Shown here one piece after another: positions 12,546 through 23,863 of a stretch of 64,000 nt of DNA; within the stretch, counting starts at the first letter, position 1, and each line of letters opens with the position of its first letter. The DNA is from Byssochlamys sp. IMV 00236 (Eukaryota > Ascomycota > Eurotiomycetes > Eurotiales > Thermoascaceae). The position numbers and the translations under genes are program-made. The notes beneath the pieces were generated by a model. The model ran no database searches and was not told where the DNA came from. It worked only from the letters and a program-made list of their open reading frames with translations. The DNA is taken from contig MSJH02000792.1 of NCBI GenBank assembly GCA_001931875.2, positions 551,128 through 615,127 of the forward strand. Direction: 5' to 3'.

Positions 12546-13472
12546 GGTGGCTGGTACGGAAGGGGGAAACGGACGAGGTGCAGGGGCGAAATCAGCACGC
12601 AGGTCAAGGATGCAGAGACGAAGAAGAAGTGAAGGGGAGGAGGGAAAGCAGCAGAGGAAAAAGGGTTGCTTGGAGATGCTTCTCCTGACGGAACCTTTGA
12701 GGGGGGAAGCGTAGGGGGAAAGCAGCAGTGAGAGAGAGAGCGAGAGGCCGGCCGCCGTAGCGTCTGTTCAGTGTTTCCCCCTTTCCACGCTCGGGTCGAG
12801 ATTCGGCCAATCACGCCGATCACCCGGCCAGGAACAGGACGAGCGATGGAATGTAAATGATTATGGAGTTGCTGTTCTTTTCTCCAGGTGATCAAACCAC
12901 GCTCTACAGATCATTTACTGATGATTTCTACAGGTGATGGTCCGGCTGTGCGAAGTATTCTCTGCCGTCCCCCGCGTGTCCTGTCCTCAACGGCCAGCAG
13001 CACGAGCGTCAGGGGGTGGATCGAAAGCCAGCAAGAAACAATAATAACTAGGTAACTAACTACTAACTACCTAGGTAACTAAACACGCTGGAGGGTCCAG
13101 AGCCGCGCAGCGATCCATGGATGCGACCGACACCTGAGGCAGGAAAAAAGGACTTCGTCGGCTGTTGTCATCGACCATCTGGGCCAGCTGGAACTACAAT
13201 CACCTCACGGCTGGGGTCATATTTCCAGTATAATTATAATCATTTCCATCTGGATCTTTTTGCCTAGTCGATCGCACGTGCCGGCTAGAGGCCGTTGTGT
13301 CTTTTCTGGTCTCCACTGCGCCCTGTTTTTGTTTATCGACGGACATACCTCTCCCAGTTACTAGTATTATTATTAGTAGCTCCGCATAACCACCCCATCG
13401 ACCGATCGATCGATCCATCCTGGGTTCTGGGAGCGCTCGCAGGAGACTATGTGAGAGGGCCATCCTCTCAAC
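12546..13472. other. Divergent promoter region between aspA and hsv2
   Basis: 927 bp shared upstream region. It holds a 12-bp direct repeat ctaggtaactaa at 13048-13059 and 13071-13082, and a run of overlapping GATC steps near 13403-13415. Open frames on both strands here have no homology I recognise. Confidence 0.5.
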
Positions 13473-14855
13473 ATGAACACAAGACAGGTGATCGATGACT
13501 CGACCGGCCCCGTGTCGCTGTCGGTGGCCTTCAATAATGACAGTAGCTGCTTCTCCGTCGGGCTGGATACGGGTTTCTGCGGTAAGGTGCATTGCATGCT
13601 ATGTACATACCGGATGCGGGTACTGATGTGAACGCCTGGACCAGTCTTCAATTCGGATCCCTGCGAACTGAAAGTCTCTCGAGGTGTGTATGTCCTTTTG
13701 GTGCAGAGTGCCAGAGCGGCTGGAGGAGGAGGCTGATGCCTTACAGACTTCAACGCGGGGATTGGGGTGGCGGAGATGCTGGGCCAGTCCAACTACCTGG
13801 CGATCGTCGGAGGAGGCAGACAGCCCAAGTTCCCTCAGAACAAGGTGCGCAATCCCGAGTTCTTTTTTTATTTCATTTTATAGTAAGCCGTTGCTGATCT
13901 TCGCGAAAGCTCGTTATCTGGGACGATGCAAAGCAGAAAGCCGTCATCACCCTTGAGTTCCGCACCTCCGTCCTCCAAGTCCGCCTCTCGAAATCGCGCA
14001 TCATCGTCGTCTTGCTGAACAGCATCCATGTTTTCGCATTCTCCAACCCACCGCAGAAACTGTCCGTCTTCGAGACATCAGATAATCCGTTAGGCCTGGC
14101 CTGTCTGGGCCAGAAGCTGCTAGCCTTCCCCGGCCGGTCGCCCGGACAGGTCCAGCTCGTCGAGCTGCAGACCGGCAATGTCAGCATTATACCTGCACAC
14201 AGCTCCCCACTACGAGCTATGAATTTGAGCCCAGATGGGGAGATACTGGCGACAGCGAGTGAAGCGGTAAGATTCGTTGTACGTTCTTGTCATGTGACAT
14301 CATCACTTACCTCAGTGTGTATAGGGTACATTGATACGGGTATTTTCTACGAGCAACTGCACGAAGATCGCAGAGCTACGACGAGGCGTGGATCATGCGA
14401 TCATCTTCTCTCTTGCAATTTCGCCATCTAACACGCTACTGGCAGTCACCTCCGATAAGTCTACTCTTCATATCTTTGACCTTCCGCATCCGCGGCAGCT
14501 GTCTAGGCGCAGCCAGTCTCCGTCATCTCCTTCCGAGGACGGAGGAAATCTAAAATGGGGCATCCTGGGGAAGATCCCGCTGCTGCCCAGAGTCTTCTCG
14601 GACATCTATTCTTTCACAAGCGCGCATTTTGAAATTGGAGACGAGGCTCCACCAGGTTCCCATTATGTCCCGCCTCTGGGGACATCGTTCGGTTTGCTCA
14701 ACAAGGGCATGATTGGCTGGACGAATGATCATACCATCTTAGTTATCGGCGCAGGGAGAGAAGGACGATGGGAGAAGTTCATCCTCCAAGAAGGGGAAGA
14801 TGGCAAGCGATACTGTACCAGGGAGGGCTGGAAACGATATCTGGGCGGCGGCTGA
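13473..14855 (+). CDS. hsv2: PROPPIN beta-propeller, Hsv2/WIPI-like
   Basis: WD40-type seven-bladed PROPPIN that binds PI3P/PI(3,5)P2 and takes part in autophagy or micro-nucleophagy at vacuole and endosome membranes. Exons 13473-13581, 13645-13683, 13747-13844, 13910-14266, 14325-14855; 377 aa. The product opens with a blade containing [22 protein letters not shown] and carries the lipid-binding motif as LRRG at residues 219-222 (FRRG in Atg18), followed by [31 protein letters not shown], the blade sequences and the moderate length favour Hsv2/WDR45B over Atg18 or Atg21. All five exons join in frame with GT-AG introns of 58-65 nt. Confidence 0.9.
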
Positions 14856-15255
14856 GGCCATTCTTTGGATGGAAATATTGGTATTTGAAGTGTCTATCTA
14901 AAGTAGGCCTTCTCTTATACTGCAACCCCCGAGTCTGCGTCCAGGAAGGGACTCCTGCAAAACCCGCTCGACGAAGTGGGAGCGGAGTCGAGGACCGAAA
15001 TTCGAGCCGACGGGGCTCTGGCCATGACATGTGCAGGGAGACATAGCAGGCAGGCTACCTGGCTAACCGACTGCTTGCTTGCTACCGAATAAGTCTCTAA
15101 CGATGCCATTGGTCGGATGGGATCTGCCAAAAAGGGCACCTTGGTTGTTGACCTGGTTTTGGGAGCTGAGAGTCATGTTCCGCTTGCCGATAAGCAAGCA
15201 AATAATGTAGCGATGATTAGATCGTAGGTATAATATTTGGAAACAGACAGATTGA
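14856..15255. other. Short intergenic between convergent hsv2 and ist3
   Basis: About 400 bp holding the two opposed 3' UTRs. Nothing else seen. Confidence 0.5.
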
Positions 15256-16221
15256 TCATCTATCATCATCCCTACTGTCACGACGGCGTCGACGATCCAC
15301 AGACTGCGACCTTGTTCGTGATCTCTCCCGGCGGGATCTCAGTTCGGGGGTACGGGACTCGTCTCTATATCTGCGAGACCTCCTGTCCCGGGACTCTGAT
15401 CTGTTCCTGTGCGAAATTCGCTCTCTACCAGGGGACCTGTCTTCGCTTCGTCTGCGTCGGTGGCGATGGCGGTGTCGGTGAGAACGTTCACGACTGTCGC
15501 CTCGGTGTCGCGACGACTTCTTCGTTTCACTCTTTAGCTTTTCCAATGCTCGCGCAACCTCCTCTTTCTTCTCTTCAATCAGGAACTCCTTCATGGGGTC
15601 TTCCTCATCGTGGTTAACTATCAGCTCTTGCAGCTCCCGCTCTTCCTTCAGTAATGGACGTCTGCGCTCTCCTTCATCATCGCTCGTCCGTCGTTTCTTC
15701 CTTCTGCGTTCATCGTCCGTATCATCATCTCTACCAGCTGGAACACGATCTCCCATGATTTTCGCTACATTATCTTCGTCGCCTTCTTCCTCGCGTCTCT
15801 TGTAACGGACATGATCCACCCGCAGCAGTCGTCCCATGACGGTTGCACCGCCCAGGTTATCCACTGCAAGATCAGTACTGCGCTGGTCTTCGTACTTGAG
15901 AAACGCGAAGCCTTTACTCTTTCCGGTCTCTTTGTCTCGGACGAGGTTGATATGGACGGGTTCGCCGTACTGCGAAAAGATGGTGATAATGTCACCCTCT
16001 GACAAGTCATACGGGAGACCGCCGATGTAGATGTAAGCGGTGTCGCGATAATCGGCATGCCATGATGCTTCTGGAGGTCTGTAGCATCAGACAGGGTCAG
16101 TACAATGCGTATTGAGGCAGGCTTATCGAACTCGATTGCGGCTGCAAGGCGGGGATTGTACTCACACTGCGTTCTCGAGTTCGCGCTTATTAAGCGCCTG
16201 TACCTGGCGTATGGCGTTCAT
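15256..16221 (-). CDS. ist3: U2 snRNP / RES complex RNA-binding protein Ist3 (Snu17, RBMX2)
   Basis: Splicing factor of the RES (retention and splicing) complex, nuclear. Two exons, 16166-16221 and 15256-16078, 292 aa. The N-terminus [15 protein letters not shown] is typical of Ist3/RBMX2. An RRM spans about residues 35-110: RNP2 [10 protein letters not shown] and RNP1 [10 protein letters not shown]. It is followed by a basic, Arg/Asp/Ser-rich low-complexity tail with many RS and HRHR stretches. Yeast Ist3 lacks this long tail, but filamentous fungal and animal homologs have one. The 87-nt intron separates the N-terminal helix from the RRM. Divergent from the dynein gene. Confidence 0.92.
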
Positions 16222-16742
16222 GCTTGTTTCTGGAGCTGCAGCGCGCCCCGAAACAGTAGAGAAGCTGGAAACAGCAGCTCGCAATCTGGGGTGACTGTGA
16301 GGTTGTGGCTTTTGTTCACCTGTTGAGCGCGAAAGCTCCCGCCGCAAGGAATAACCGGAGTCTAGCTTCTGAATCCGCCGACCATCAATGGCGGCTCGCG
16401 AGGTCCCACCGTAACCTTGTCAGGCTGGCGTTCCGGACGGAGAATACATCGTGTTTACATGCTCGCTCTTGAAAGGAGCCCGTCACTACCAGCGGAAATA
16501 TCAGCACTCGTGGGACTTTGGACATAATCTGATATCGTCTTTATCCTGGTTTCCCCTGACCGCCGTTGGATCAGATATAAGCTCTGCTCCCCGACCATCC
16601 GCGGCCTCCCCTGATTCCGCTCTGCTCACACCTACCCCATTTCCCCCGACCGAGCTCGTTCTCCGATCGACGCGTGCACGACGTGTCAGGCTTGTTAAGG
16701 CATTTCTTCAAGGATCTAGGAATGGTCTGAGCGGGATTTGAG
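16222..16742. other. Divergent promoter region between ist3 and dynein LIC
   Basis: 521 bp shared upstream region of two housekeeping genes. Short open frames only; no specific element identified. Confidence 0.5.
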
Positions 16743-18671
16743 ATGGTGGGAATCGGACAGCGAATGTCAACACTCAGCCAAAATTCCGGCTCCAGGTCCG
16801 CCGGCGGCAGCGGCAGTCGACCGACAAGCAAAGATGGCGCAAAGAAGAATATCTGGTCTTCGATGCTGGACAGCGTCGCAAGTGGGAAGCGACTGCCAGA
16901 GAAGAATCTCCTGATTCTGGGTTCGTATTTTCTTTTCGCCTGGATGAATCGCGCATTACATTTCCCGCACGACCTTGCAGACAACTCTTGAGTTTCTCGC
17001 TGATGTATATTATTATTACTACTTTAGGGGGAACACCGGATAGTCAGAAAGAGTTTCTCGAGACTCTGTCTTCAGATCCGTCAAATCCTCAGCTATCAAA
17101 CGAGAAGAGGAAAGGAAGGGTTCCGTCTGTCGCCAACGAATTTGCATTGGGCTACACGTATCAGGATGTATTGGATGCCGATCATGATGGTATGGCGTCC
17201 GGCCTACGACTTTGCTGTCTCCAGGAGAGAGTGTGTTGACAAAATACCGTTACAGATATTCTCGCCCGTCTCTCTGCATATCTTCTCTCCGAACCCTCAC
17301 CCTCTTTTGCGCCCCTTATCAAGCCGCTCCTGACACCCCAGTCGGTGCCTGAAACGTTGATAGTGATTCTTTTGGATTGGTCTAATCCGTGGACTTGGGT
17401 TCGACAGCTGCGAGAATGGGTCCGTTTGCTGCGCTCTGTGCTGATCTCGTTGGATGACGAGACCAAGCTCGTCATGGAGGAGATCATGACAGAGTGGCGG
17501 GATCGGAAGAGGGGTCTTGACAGCGCGGCGGCTGCTGGAACGACGAGTGCTGGCGGACCAGTCACAATACCTTTAGGCCCTGGAGAGTGGGATGAAGGAC
17601 TGGGAATCCCGATGTGTGTCGTTTGCCAAGGGGTATGTACAAACTACTCCAAAATTGTGCCCGGACTGTCGCTAATGGATCCCCGCTGGGATACAGGCAG
17701 ATAAAATAGAGAAACTGGAAAAGGAGCACGGCTGGCGCGAAGAGGAGTTCGACTTCATCCTCCAGTTCATGAGAACCATTCTTCTCAAACGTGAGTGATG
17801 GTCTGCTGCTGAGCACGAATGGTAACTGACTATGACAATACAGACGGCTCGTCACTTATCTACACCACGCCGTTTTTGGCGAACTCATTACAGAGCTTGA
17901 TACATTCTTCCCTTGGGATACATTCACTCCTCAAAAGACAGTCTCTGCGACACAATGTGATTGATAGAGACAAGATCCTTGTGCCCGCCAACTGGGACTC
18001 GTGGGGTAAAATCCGTATCATTAGGGAAGGCTTCGACATTGAAGGTGTCGGCACCGCTTGGTCCATCGAGATCCAGGATCCACCCGGAACTCTCGATGAC
18101 GCCCCCGCAGAGAACGTGGATGCCGGGGATGAGACAAACAAGGAAGATGAGGGTAGCAGCGCGGTGGCCATCTATGAGCAGACGATCAAGGATCCCAAGC
18201 GCGAGACTTCTATCGCTCGTAGCAGCCAAGCTAATGCGAACAAGATTGAGATTGAAGCAGAAGATATGCAAACCTTCCTAGCAAGCCAGGCAGAAGTGCT
18301 CGAACAGCTGAAGCAGGATGATGAGAAAGATCGTGCAGTTAGGAAAATACCCAAGCTGGAAATGTCTGCACTTGAAGATAATGGCCGTGTGAACGAACAT
18401 ATTGGACCCGTCCAATTTAACATGGGAGGTATCCAAGTGGATGCTGACGATATGCTCAGAAAGCTCAAGGTGAGCAGGCAAATATCCCTTTCAGTATATG
18501 CCCAACAAACTGACATCTGTGAAGGAGAGAGAAGCAAGTCGGGCACAGAAGAAAGAAGTACCCGCGACATCAGTTGGTGATGAGAAAGCACACAACCAAG
18601 CTCTGGCGAGCTTCTTCGCCGGCCTGGTCAAGAAACCAGGAGGTAGTCCTCGCGGTAGTCCCGCGCCTTGA
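16743..18671 (+). CDS. Cytoplasmic dynein 1 light intermediate chain
   Basis: Subunit linking the dynein heavy chain to cargo adaptors; needed for nuclear migration and endosome transport in hyphae. Exons 16743-16920, 17028-17189, 17256-17632, 17697-17790, 17844-18469, 18525-18671; 527 aa (520 if translation starts at the next in-frame ATG, 16764, giving MSTLSQNSGSRS). The N-terminal half is the Ras-like DLIC domain with a degenerate nucleotide loop LLILGGTPDSQKEF, followed by VILLDWSNPWTWVRQLREW and NWDSWGKIRIIREGF. The C-terminal region is acidic and coiled-coil-like and ends with ALASFFAGLVKKPGGSPRGS, a typical C-terminal LIC motif. The GGTP loop lacks the Lys of a true P-loop, as is usual in fungal LICs. 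Confidence 0.92.
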
Positions 18672-19465
18672 TACCAAAATCACCTCTTGTAAATTCGCTT
18701 TTATTACTTCTATACCTTTTTTGGGGGGGACACAGTATTTCCGCTATGAGTCGCGGGACCAATCAACCAACGCTTTCATTGAAACCTATACTCGACCCCA
18801 TTCGCATCTAACTTTTCATCACTTTTATCTACACTCATATGGCAGAACAACATACATCAACTGCGGGCAAGGCCGTAACTTAGCTGTGAGATTGGAACGC
18901 GGGATGAGTGTGAACTATGGCCGGTGGGATCTGTGGAATAGCGAAACGGAAGAATGAGCACAACGGGAGACAACAGTACAGGAAGTGGGAATCCTTTCTT
19001 TTTTCTCTCTTTATTTTTCTTCCTGAACAGGTGTCTTTTTACCCCACACCCTTGTTTTAGAATATTTCACCCACTTCTTGTATGTACGCTTCTGTACAGT
19101 ATGATACCCTGAGAAGAGAATCTAATCAATCAATTGAAATTGACATAATACTTTGTTTTTGCTTTTCGTTTAGTGTAAAGCCAAGTTCTATTCTATATTT
19201 AGTACATGATATGATGGTGATGGTGATTATGACGAGGCGATATAATAGATGGTAACACAGGTAGTGTAGAAATAGATCGAGTCATTTGTCCACACGAAAA
19301 AAAATAACATGTCGCGAAGACATAGGTCTGGGGACTCCTTCTTTCCTTCTCTCTCTCTCTTTCGATTCAATCGAATCCAACTTTCTGCTCACGGGAAGAT
19401 TTCCAAGAGTTCCCATATAATCAAGCGATGCAGAAGAGGGGAGGTGCAAAAGAGAACAAAAAAAA
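18672..19465. other. Intergenic between convergent genes
   Basis: Opposed 3' UTRs with T-rich and A-rich tracts (about 18990-19060 and 19295-19460). No gene seen. Confidence 0.5.
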
Positions 19466-21254
19466 TCACCAATTCTCCCAGACCGCATCCGGCAGAACCG
19501 TTCTCATGATCTTCCAATGACCAATAGCACTCCGATCCTGGAACGCAGCGATATGATCCGTATCACTCGCCTTGAGGAGGCGTCGTCCTCCCTTCTCGAC
19601 AGTCGAAAAGGCAGACGCGTCGATCTCATGTTTTGGCATCAGGTACGTCTCGCGGGCCTTGCTGCCTAGGAAGTCAGCCGACGTGGGGTTGCGGAAACGG
19701 ATGGGCATGTCGGCGGATTTGGTGCAGAAGATGACCATATTGGTGAAGTCGACGGCGGGGTGGTTTTCCATGGCGGCGTCTTCGCGGAAGATGCGGCATG
19801 AGGGGAAGATTTCGTTGATGGTGCGGACGACGAGGCCGGCGGGGTAGAGGGTGAGGTCGCCGGCGAAGTTCTGTTAGAATTGTAAGTACTGGTTCTGAGG
19901 AGGAGAAGTGTTAGGTGGAAGGTGGGGAAACGAACAATGGCAATGACTCCGTTGTCCTTGAGCAAGTCGCTGAGCTCTTGGAGGAATTCAAGAGTGAAGA
20001 GGTTGATGGGTTCAGCGCCGCCGGTGAAGACATCGTGCACGATGTAGTCATATTGGGGCCTCGGTGAGGATGCCAGGGACTTCTTGACGAACTTCTCCGC
20101 ATCCTGGATGACGGCGGTATGGTTGGGCGGCAGGTGGAAGTACTTGTTAGCGAAGTAGTACACGACGGGGTCAATCTCGACAATCGTTGTGTCGATTCCG
20201 TGGCTGATTAGGGAACCAGGAGTGGTGCCAATTCCGAGTCCACTGGTCCATGTCAGTTCGTTACGCGAAAGAGGTAATTGGGCGATATGATTTCTTACAT
20301 CACAAGGGCCTTGCTGTCTCGATCAGCCGGACGTGGAGGCTCAGTCTCCACTAGTCTGACAGCCTCCAGCATGGTAAACACTGCATAGATGGGGTCCTTG
20401 ACCCTGGGGTTGTATTGTCCTGGGAGCTTGGTCCATTCACCACCGAGGAGACTGTGGTCGGCGCGCATGACCCTGTAGCCCTCGTTGAGGTTGTCCAGGA
20501 CGGAGATGTATCCAGTCAGAGAGTCTCTTCTGTCAATGAGATGGAAGCCATATGGCTCAATTCTCTCATTCAAGACCGCCGTTGTGTGTTTCGTGGGAAT
20601 ATGCACATTGCTGTTGTAGTTTAACAGCAGCACCGGGATTGTTAGGAGCAGTGACTTTGAGGGAATGGTAATAGCATAGAGCGCCGCAATCAGAAGCTGC
20701 AGACCGTAGCGGGTCAAGAGGAATCCTGAACCAATGACCTTAGAGATGAAGGTTTCTGATAGCCTCTCTGCCAAGTTGAAAATGACATAGGAAGCAATCA
20801 GCGGTCCATGCTCAGCTAGGGTTTCACCATAACGCTGGATCTCTGTGGCATACTGGATCAGCTTCCCTGAGGCAGCAACCGAAAGAGCCAGGAGAGGATA
20901 GTAGGTAAATGCTTCTGTGATCACGGGGCCAAATGGAGAACCCAACCACGAACTGAGCTTGAAGAGCAGGAACTGGACAGCTGCGATTGAAACTGCTAGC
21001 ACCGGAAGAAGACGTGCGATCCTTCCGCGGGACATTTCATGGATGCGCTCTTTCAAGAACCATCCGAGGATGGCGGTCACCGCCATTCCATAGCGGTGGA
21101 AAAGCTTCGTTGCGGCGCCTCCATATACAGGTGCGAGGTTTGCCACAGACACTGGAGAATATGCCGCAGCTAGAATCAGCAATGATATTCCTTGGGCCAA
21201 AGCCTTCGGATGGGCAAGTATCATTTGCCTCAGAGCGGCGAGGGATATAGCCAT
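19466..21254 (-). CDS. Membrane protein with C-terminal spermidine/spermine-synthase-like domain
   Basis: Exons 20299-21254, 19936-20242, 19466-19870; 555 aa. The first ~200 residues contain several hydrophobic helices (e.g. ISLLILAAAYSPVSVANLAP and LLLTIPVLLLNYNSN). The C-terminal half is a class I SAM-dependent-methyltransferase-like fold of the spermidine synthase superfamily: nucleotide loop IGLGIGTTPGSL, acidic strand end TTIVEIDPVV and active-site-like YDYIVHDVFTGGAEP. True cytosolic spermidine synthases are about 290-300 aa and lack membrane helices, so polyamine synthesis is unlikely; function and substrate are unknown. Start is the ATG at 21254; an alternative upstream TTG has no support. 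Transcribed divergently from the CCDC97-like gene. Confidence 0.85.
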
Positions 21255-21779
21255 AGTAGATGACTGAGGCAAATAATGTCTGCTACAGCTGCAACTTCCT
21301 GCCAAGATATTTCTGAAGAAGCTGGCGTAGAAACCTCAGACTGAAGGATCTGGTGCATTGTTAATTATTGTTTAAAAAACAATGGAGATGTAGAAAGGTG
21401 GCATCATATAAGCAAAATTTTCCAGATGTTGAGCGGCAGTGAAAGCACCAATCCTTGAAGCAAATGCATAAAGAAAACAATTGCAGACATAAAAAGAAGA
21501 AAATAGTGCACATACCTTTGAAAATATAGAATTTAGACGTCCATGTCCCAGCTGAACGTATCTTGGTTGCTTTTGGCCAAACGGACCAGCATGCTGCGAA
21601 AGGAGAGGTCAATTATTCCGCCGACTAGCGTTGTTTCGGCATTATTCTCCAGACTGCGGGCCCGCGTCATCCGGCTTGCCATCCCCGCCATATCTCAGCA
21701 TTCTCCAGAGCTGAAGCTCGTTGTTGCTTCAGCAATATCAATATCTCCCGCAGGACGCTAACATCTAAGACGCTTGAAC
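21255..21779. other. Divergent promoter region
   Basis: 525 bp between two divergent genes. Frames here are short and use non-ATG starts. Nothing specific seen. Confidence 0.45.
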
Positions 21780-22508
21780 ATGCCTTACTTTCCGATGAAT
21801 ACCGGCAACAAAATTGAATCAGATGCGCCCAAGGAGGCACTACCTGAGCAGAGACCGGGACATACCACGAACCCTCCGGCTTCAGTGATAGTCAAGAACC
21901 GCCGCAAGCGCTATCTTGACGCTCACCCGGAGTATTTCTCTGCTGACCTCGAGCTTGCCGGTCCGCTTGCGCTATCCTGTTTTCATTGACCCAATATACA
22001 CGAGTTGGGCTGCTTACTTGAAATAATGAGTGAACTGACACGCAGCTACGCAGACCCATTATTATACGATCGTCTAATCCGTCGTTTCCAGACACCGGCA
22101 GAGAGGGAAGCCGAAGGTCGTTCCAAAGGATATTCCGGCGTGCTGGAGGCGGATCTGCGGAGGTCGGAGGCGAAATTGGAAGCTCTGGCTCATCCAGACC
22201 CCAATGCCATGCTTAGCTATAGCGTTGGACCTAACGGCGAGATCCTAGCAGAGGACCGAGATGACGTACCTGAAGATAGGGAAGAGGGAGAAAAGAGGTG
22301 GCGTTGGGAAATGCAGATGCGGTTCTTGAAGGGTGCCGATTACGACTTCGATTATAAGACCGTTGACGAAAACGACGAATACGACGACTGGGGTGTAGAG
22401 CAAGAACGGTATTTCGATGAGGAAGAGCCTGAGTGGATAGTCGACAAGTCAAATGGAGGCGATCCAAAGGCAAAACTGCAGGGAGAGACAGGCATACAGG
22501 ATTTTTGA
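21780..22508 (+). CDS. CCDC97-like protein (DUF2052 C-terminal domain)
   Basis: Exons 21780-21960 and 22054-22508, 211 aa. The segment RRKRYLDAHPEYFSADLELADPLLY followed by RRFQTPAER and then MRFLKGADYDFDYKTVDENDEYDD matches the conserved core of CCDC97, a protein reported with the SF3b/U2 splicing machinery in animals. The C-terminus is acidic. The donor is a weak GTCCGC. Two acceptors lie 8 nt apart (..cacgcag and ..ctacgcag); only the second keeps the DPLLY motif in frame. The role in fungi is unknown. Confidence 0.8.
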
Positions 22509-23863
22509 AATGCTATTGTTGCACTACGCACACAGCTCTTTGGATACACAGGCTCGCCAATCTAAAAGGCTTCATCATAGAGACCTATTGTCCGCACCAG
22601 CTGCTCTACCTGCCGGTTCTGCTCATCGGTTTCGTGGGTTCTTTGGGAACATCTACAGTTTCCAACGTTCTCTGCCTTTGCTCAACGTGGCCCATGCCAC
22701 TGGCTTCAACTGACGACCTGGCCACTCTTCATCGAACGGCATTACACAGACATCATCAGAGATCTTGAACATCACGGGTGAATAGGAGAGTGTCGTGGCC
22801 CGTGCTCTGACAGCACGGACAAATACGACTAAAATGTTTACAAGGGATTACACCTATTCCAGCGGACAGAAGTGTCCTCTTGATGCCAACCTGAATAGGG
22901 CTGGCTGTCCTCTTGAGGCGGTTCTTGCAACGACGTGGCCACAGATGTACCTCCGTACGGAAAACCCTACATATGAACAGCTTTATAATGCTCATATTCT
23001 ACTGAACTGAAGACACTAGTATGTGGCTGTACAATAGTCAATCAATATATACTCGGTACATATGCCGTGGGTCTAGGCGAAGCAAACTGGTTATACTCGG
23101 TGTCTCCTTAAATTATCACGAGTCTTTGCGCATTATTCTTAGCCCCCACCTCCAGTGACACACGCAGTCTATCAACACTGTCGCAGCGGCTGGAGTAAGT
23201 TACTGTAAGTCATAGATGCGTGGCAGTCCCACGGATCATCCCAAGCTGTCCATGGAATTTGAGCGTCCCCTCCGTATAGGGTTTAGCATTCACTATGTTA
23301 CCGACGACAAAAGGGGAATGGGATATTTGATCAAAGAGGAATAACAATCGATAGATAATTACGAAATCTTATTAACCATCGAGGCATCATCAACTAGGCT
23401 ATTTGCCTACCTGCCAGCCTGGTAAGACAACTCAAAGTCTACATGCTGAGAGGGTCGCAACTACCCTCACAAGTTCTTTCTATTCAAATGACGCCAACAG
23501 GCAATCGCTTGGGCCTGCCTGCTGCCCGTCTCTGATATTCTCGATTCTCAATTTTTATTTGGATGAGCTGACATTGCACGCTACAGTTGATTTCTGTACA
23601 TTCTTCCGGCAGAAAGTACGACCCTGAAACGTAGTTTCTTGGAAGAAATGCTTTGATCAAGCCGAAAAGTCCACCAGACACTGTGCATTTTGTCTTATTC
23701 TTGGATATATTCTGCCACACGGACTAAAGACCTCGCGTTGGATAATCACAACTGTCCCTTTTAACAGTTGAGATACACACAACTGAGCGAGGAGGGAATC
23801 CCAGAGACCCACGAGAGCCTGGGAAGTACAAATACCTAACTGTGAAGACTCCTCCATGCTGTG
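22509..23863. other. Intergenic, no gene recognised
   Basis: 1355 bp between two plus-strand genes, holding the CCDC97-like 3' UTR and the kinase upstream region. ATG-initiated frames of up to about 60 codons (e.g. from 22834) show no domain. A short coding gene cannot be excluded. Confidence 0.4.

Noticed and set aside
22834..23010. ATG frame of about 58 codons between the CCDC97-like and kinase genes
   Set aside because: Too short and unrecognised; no supporting signal.
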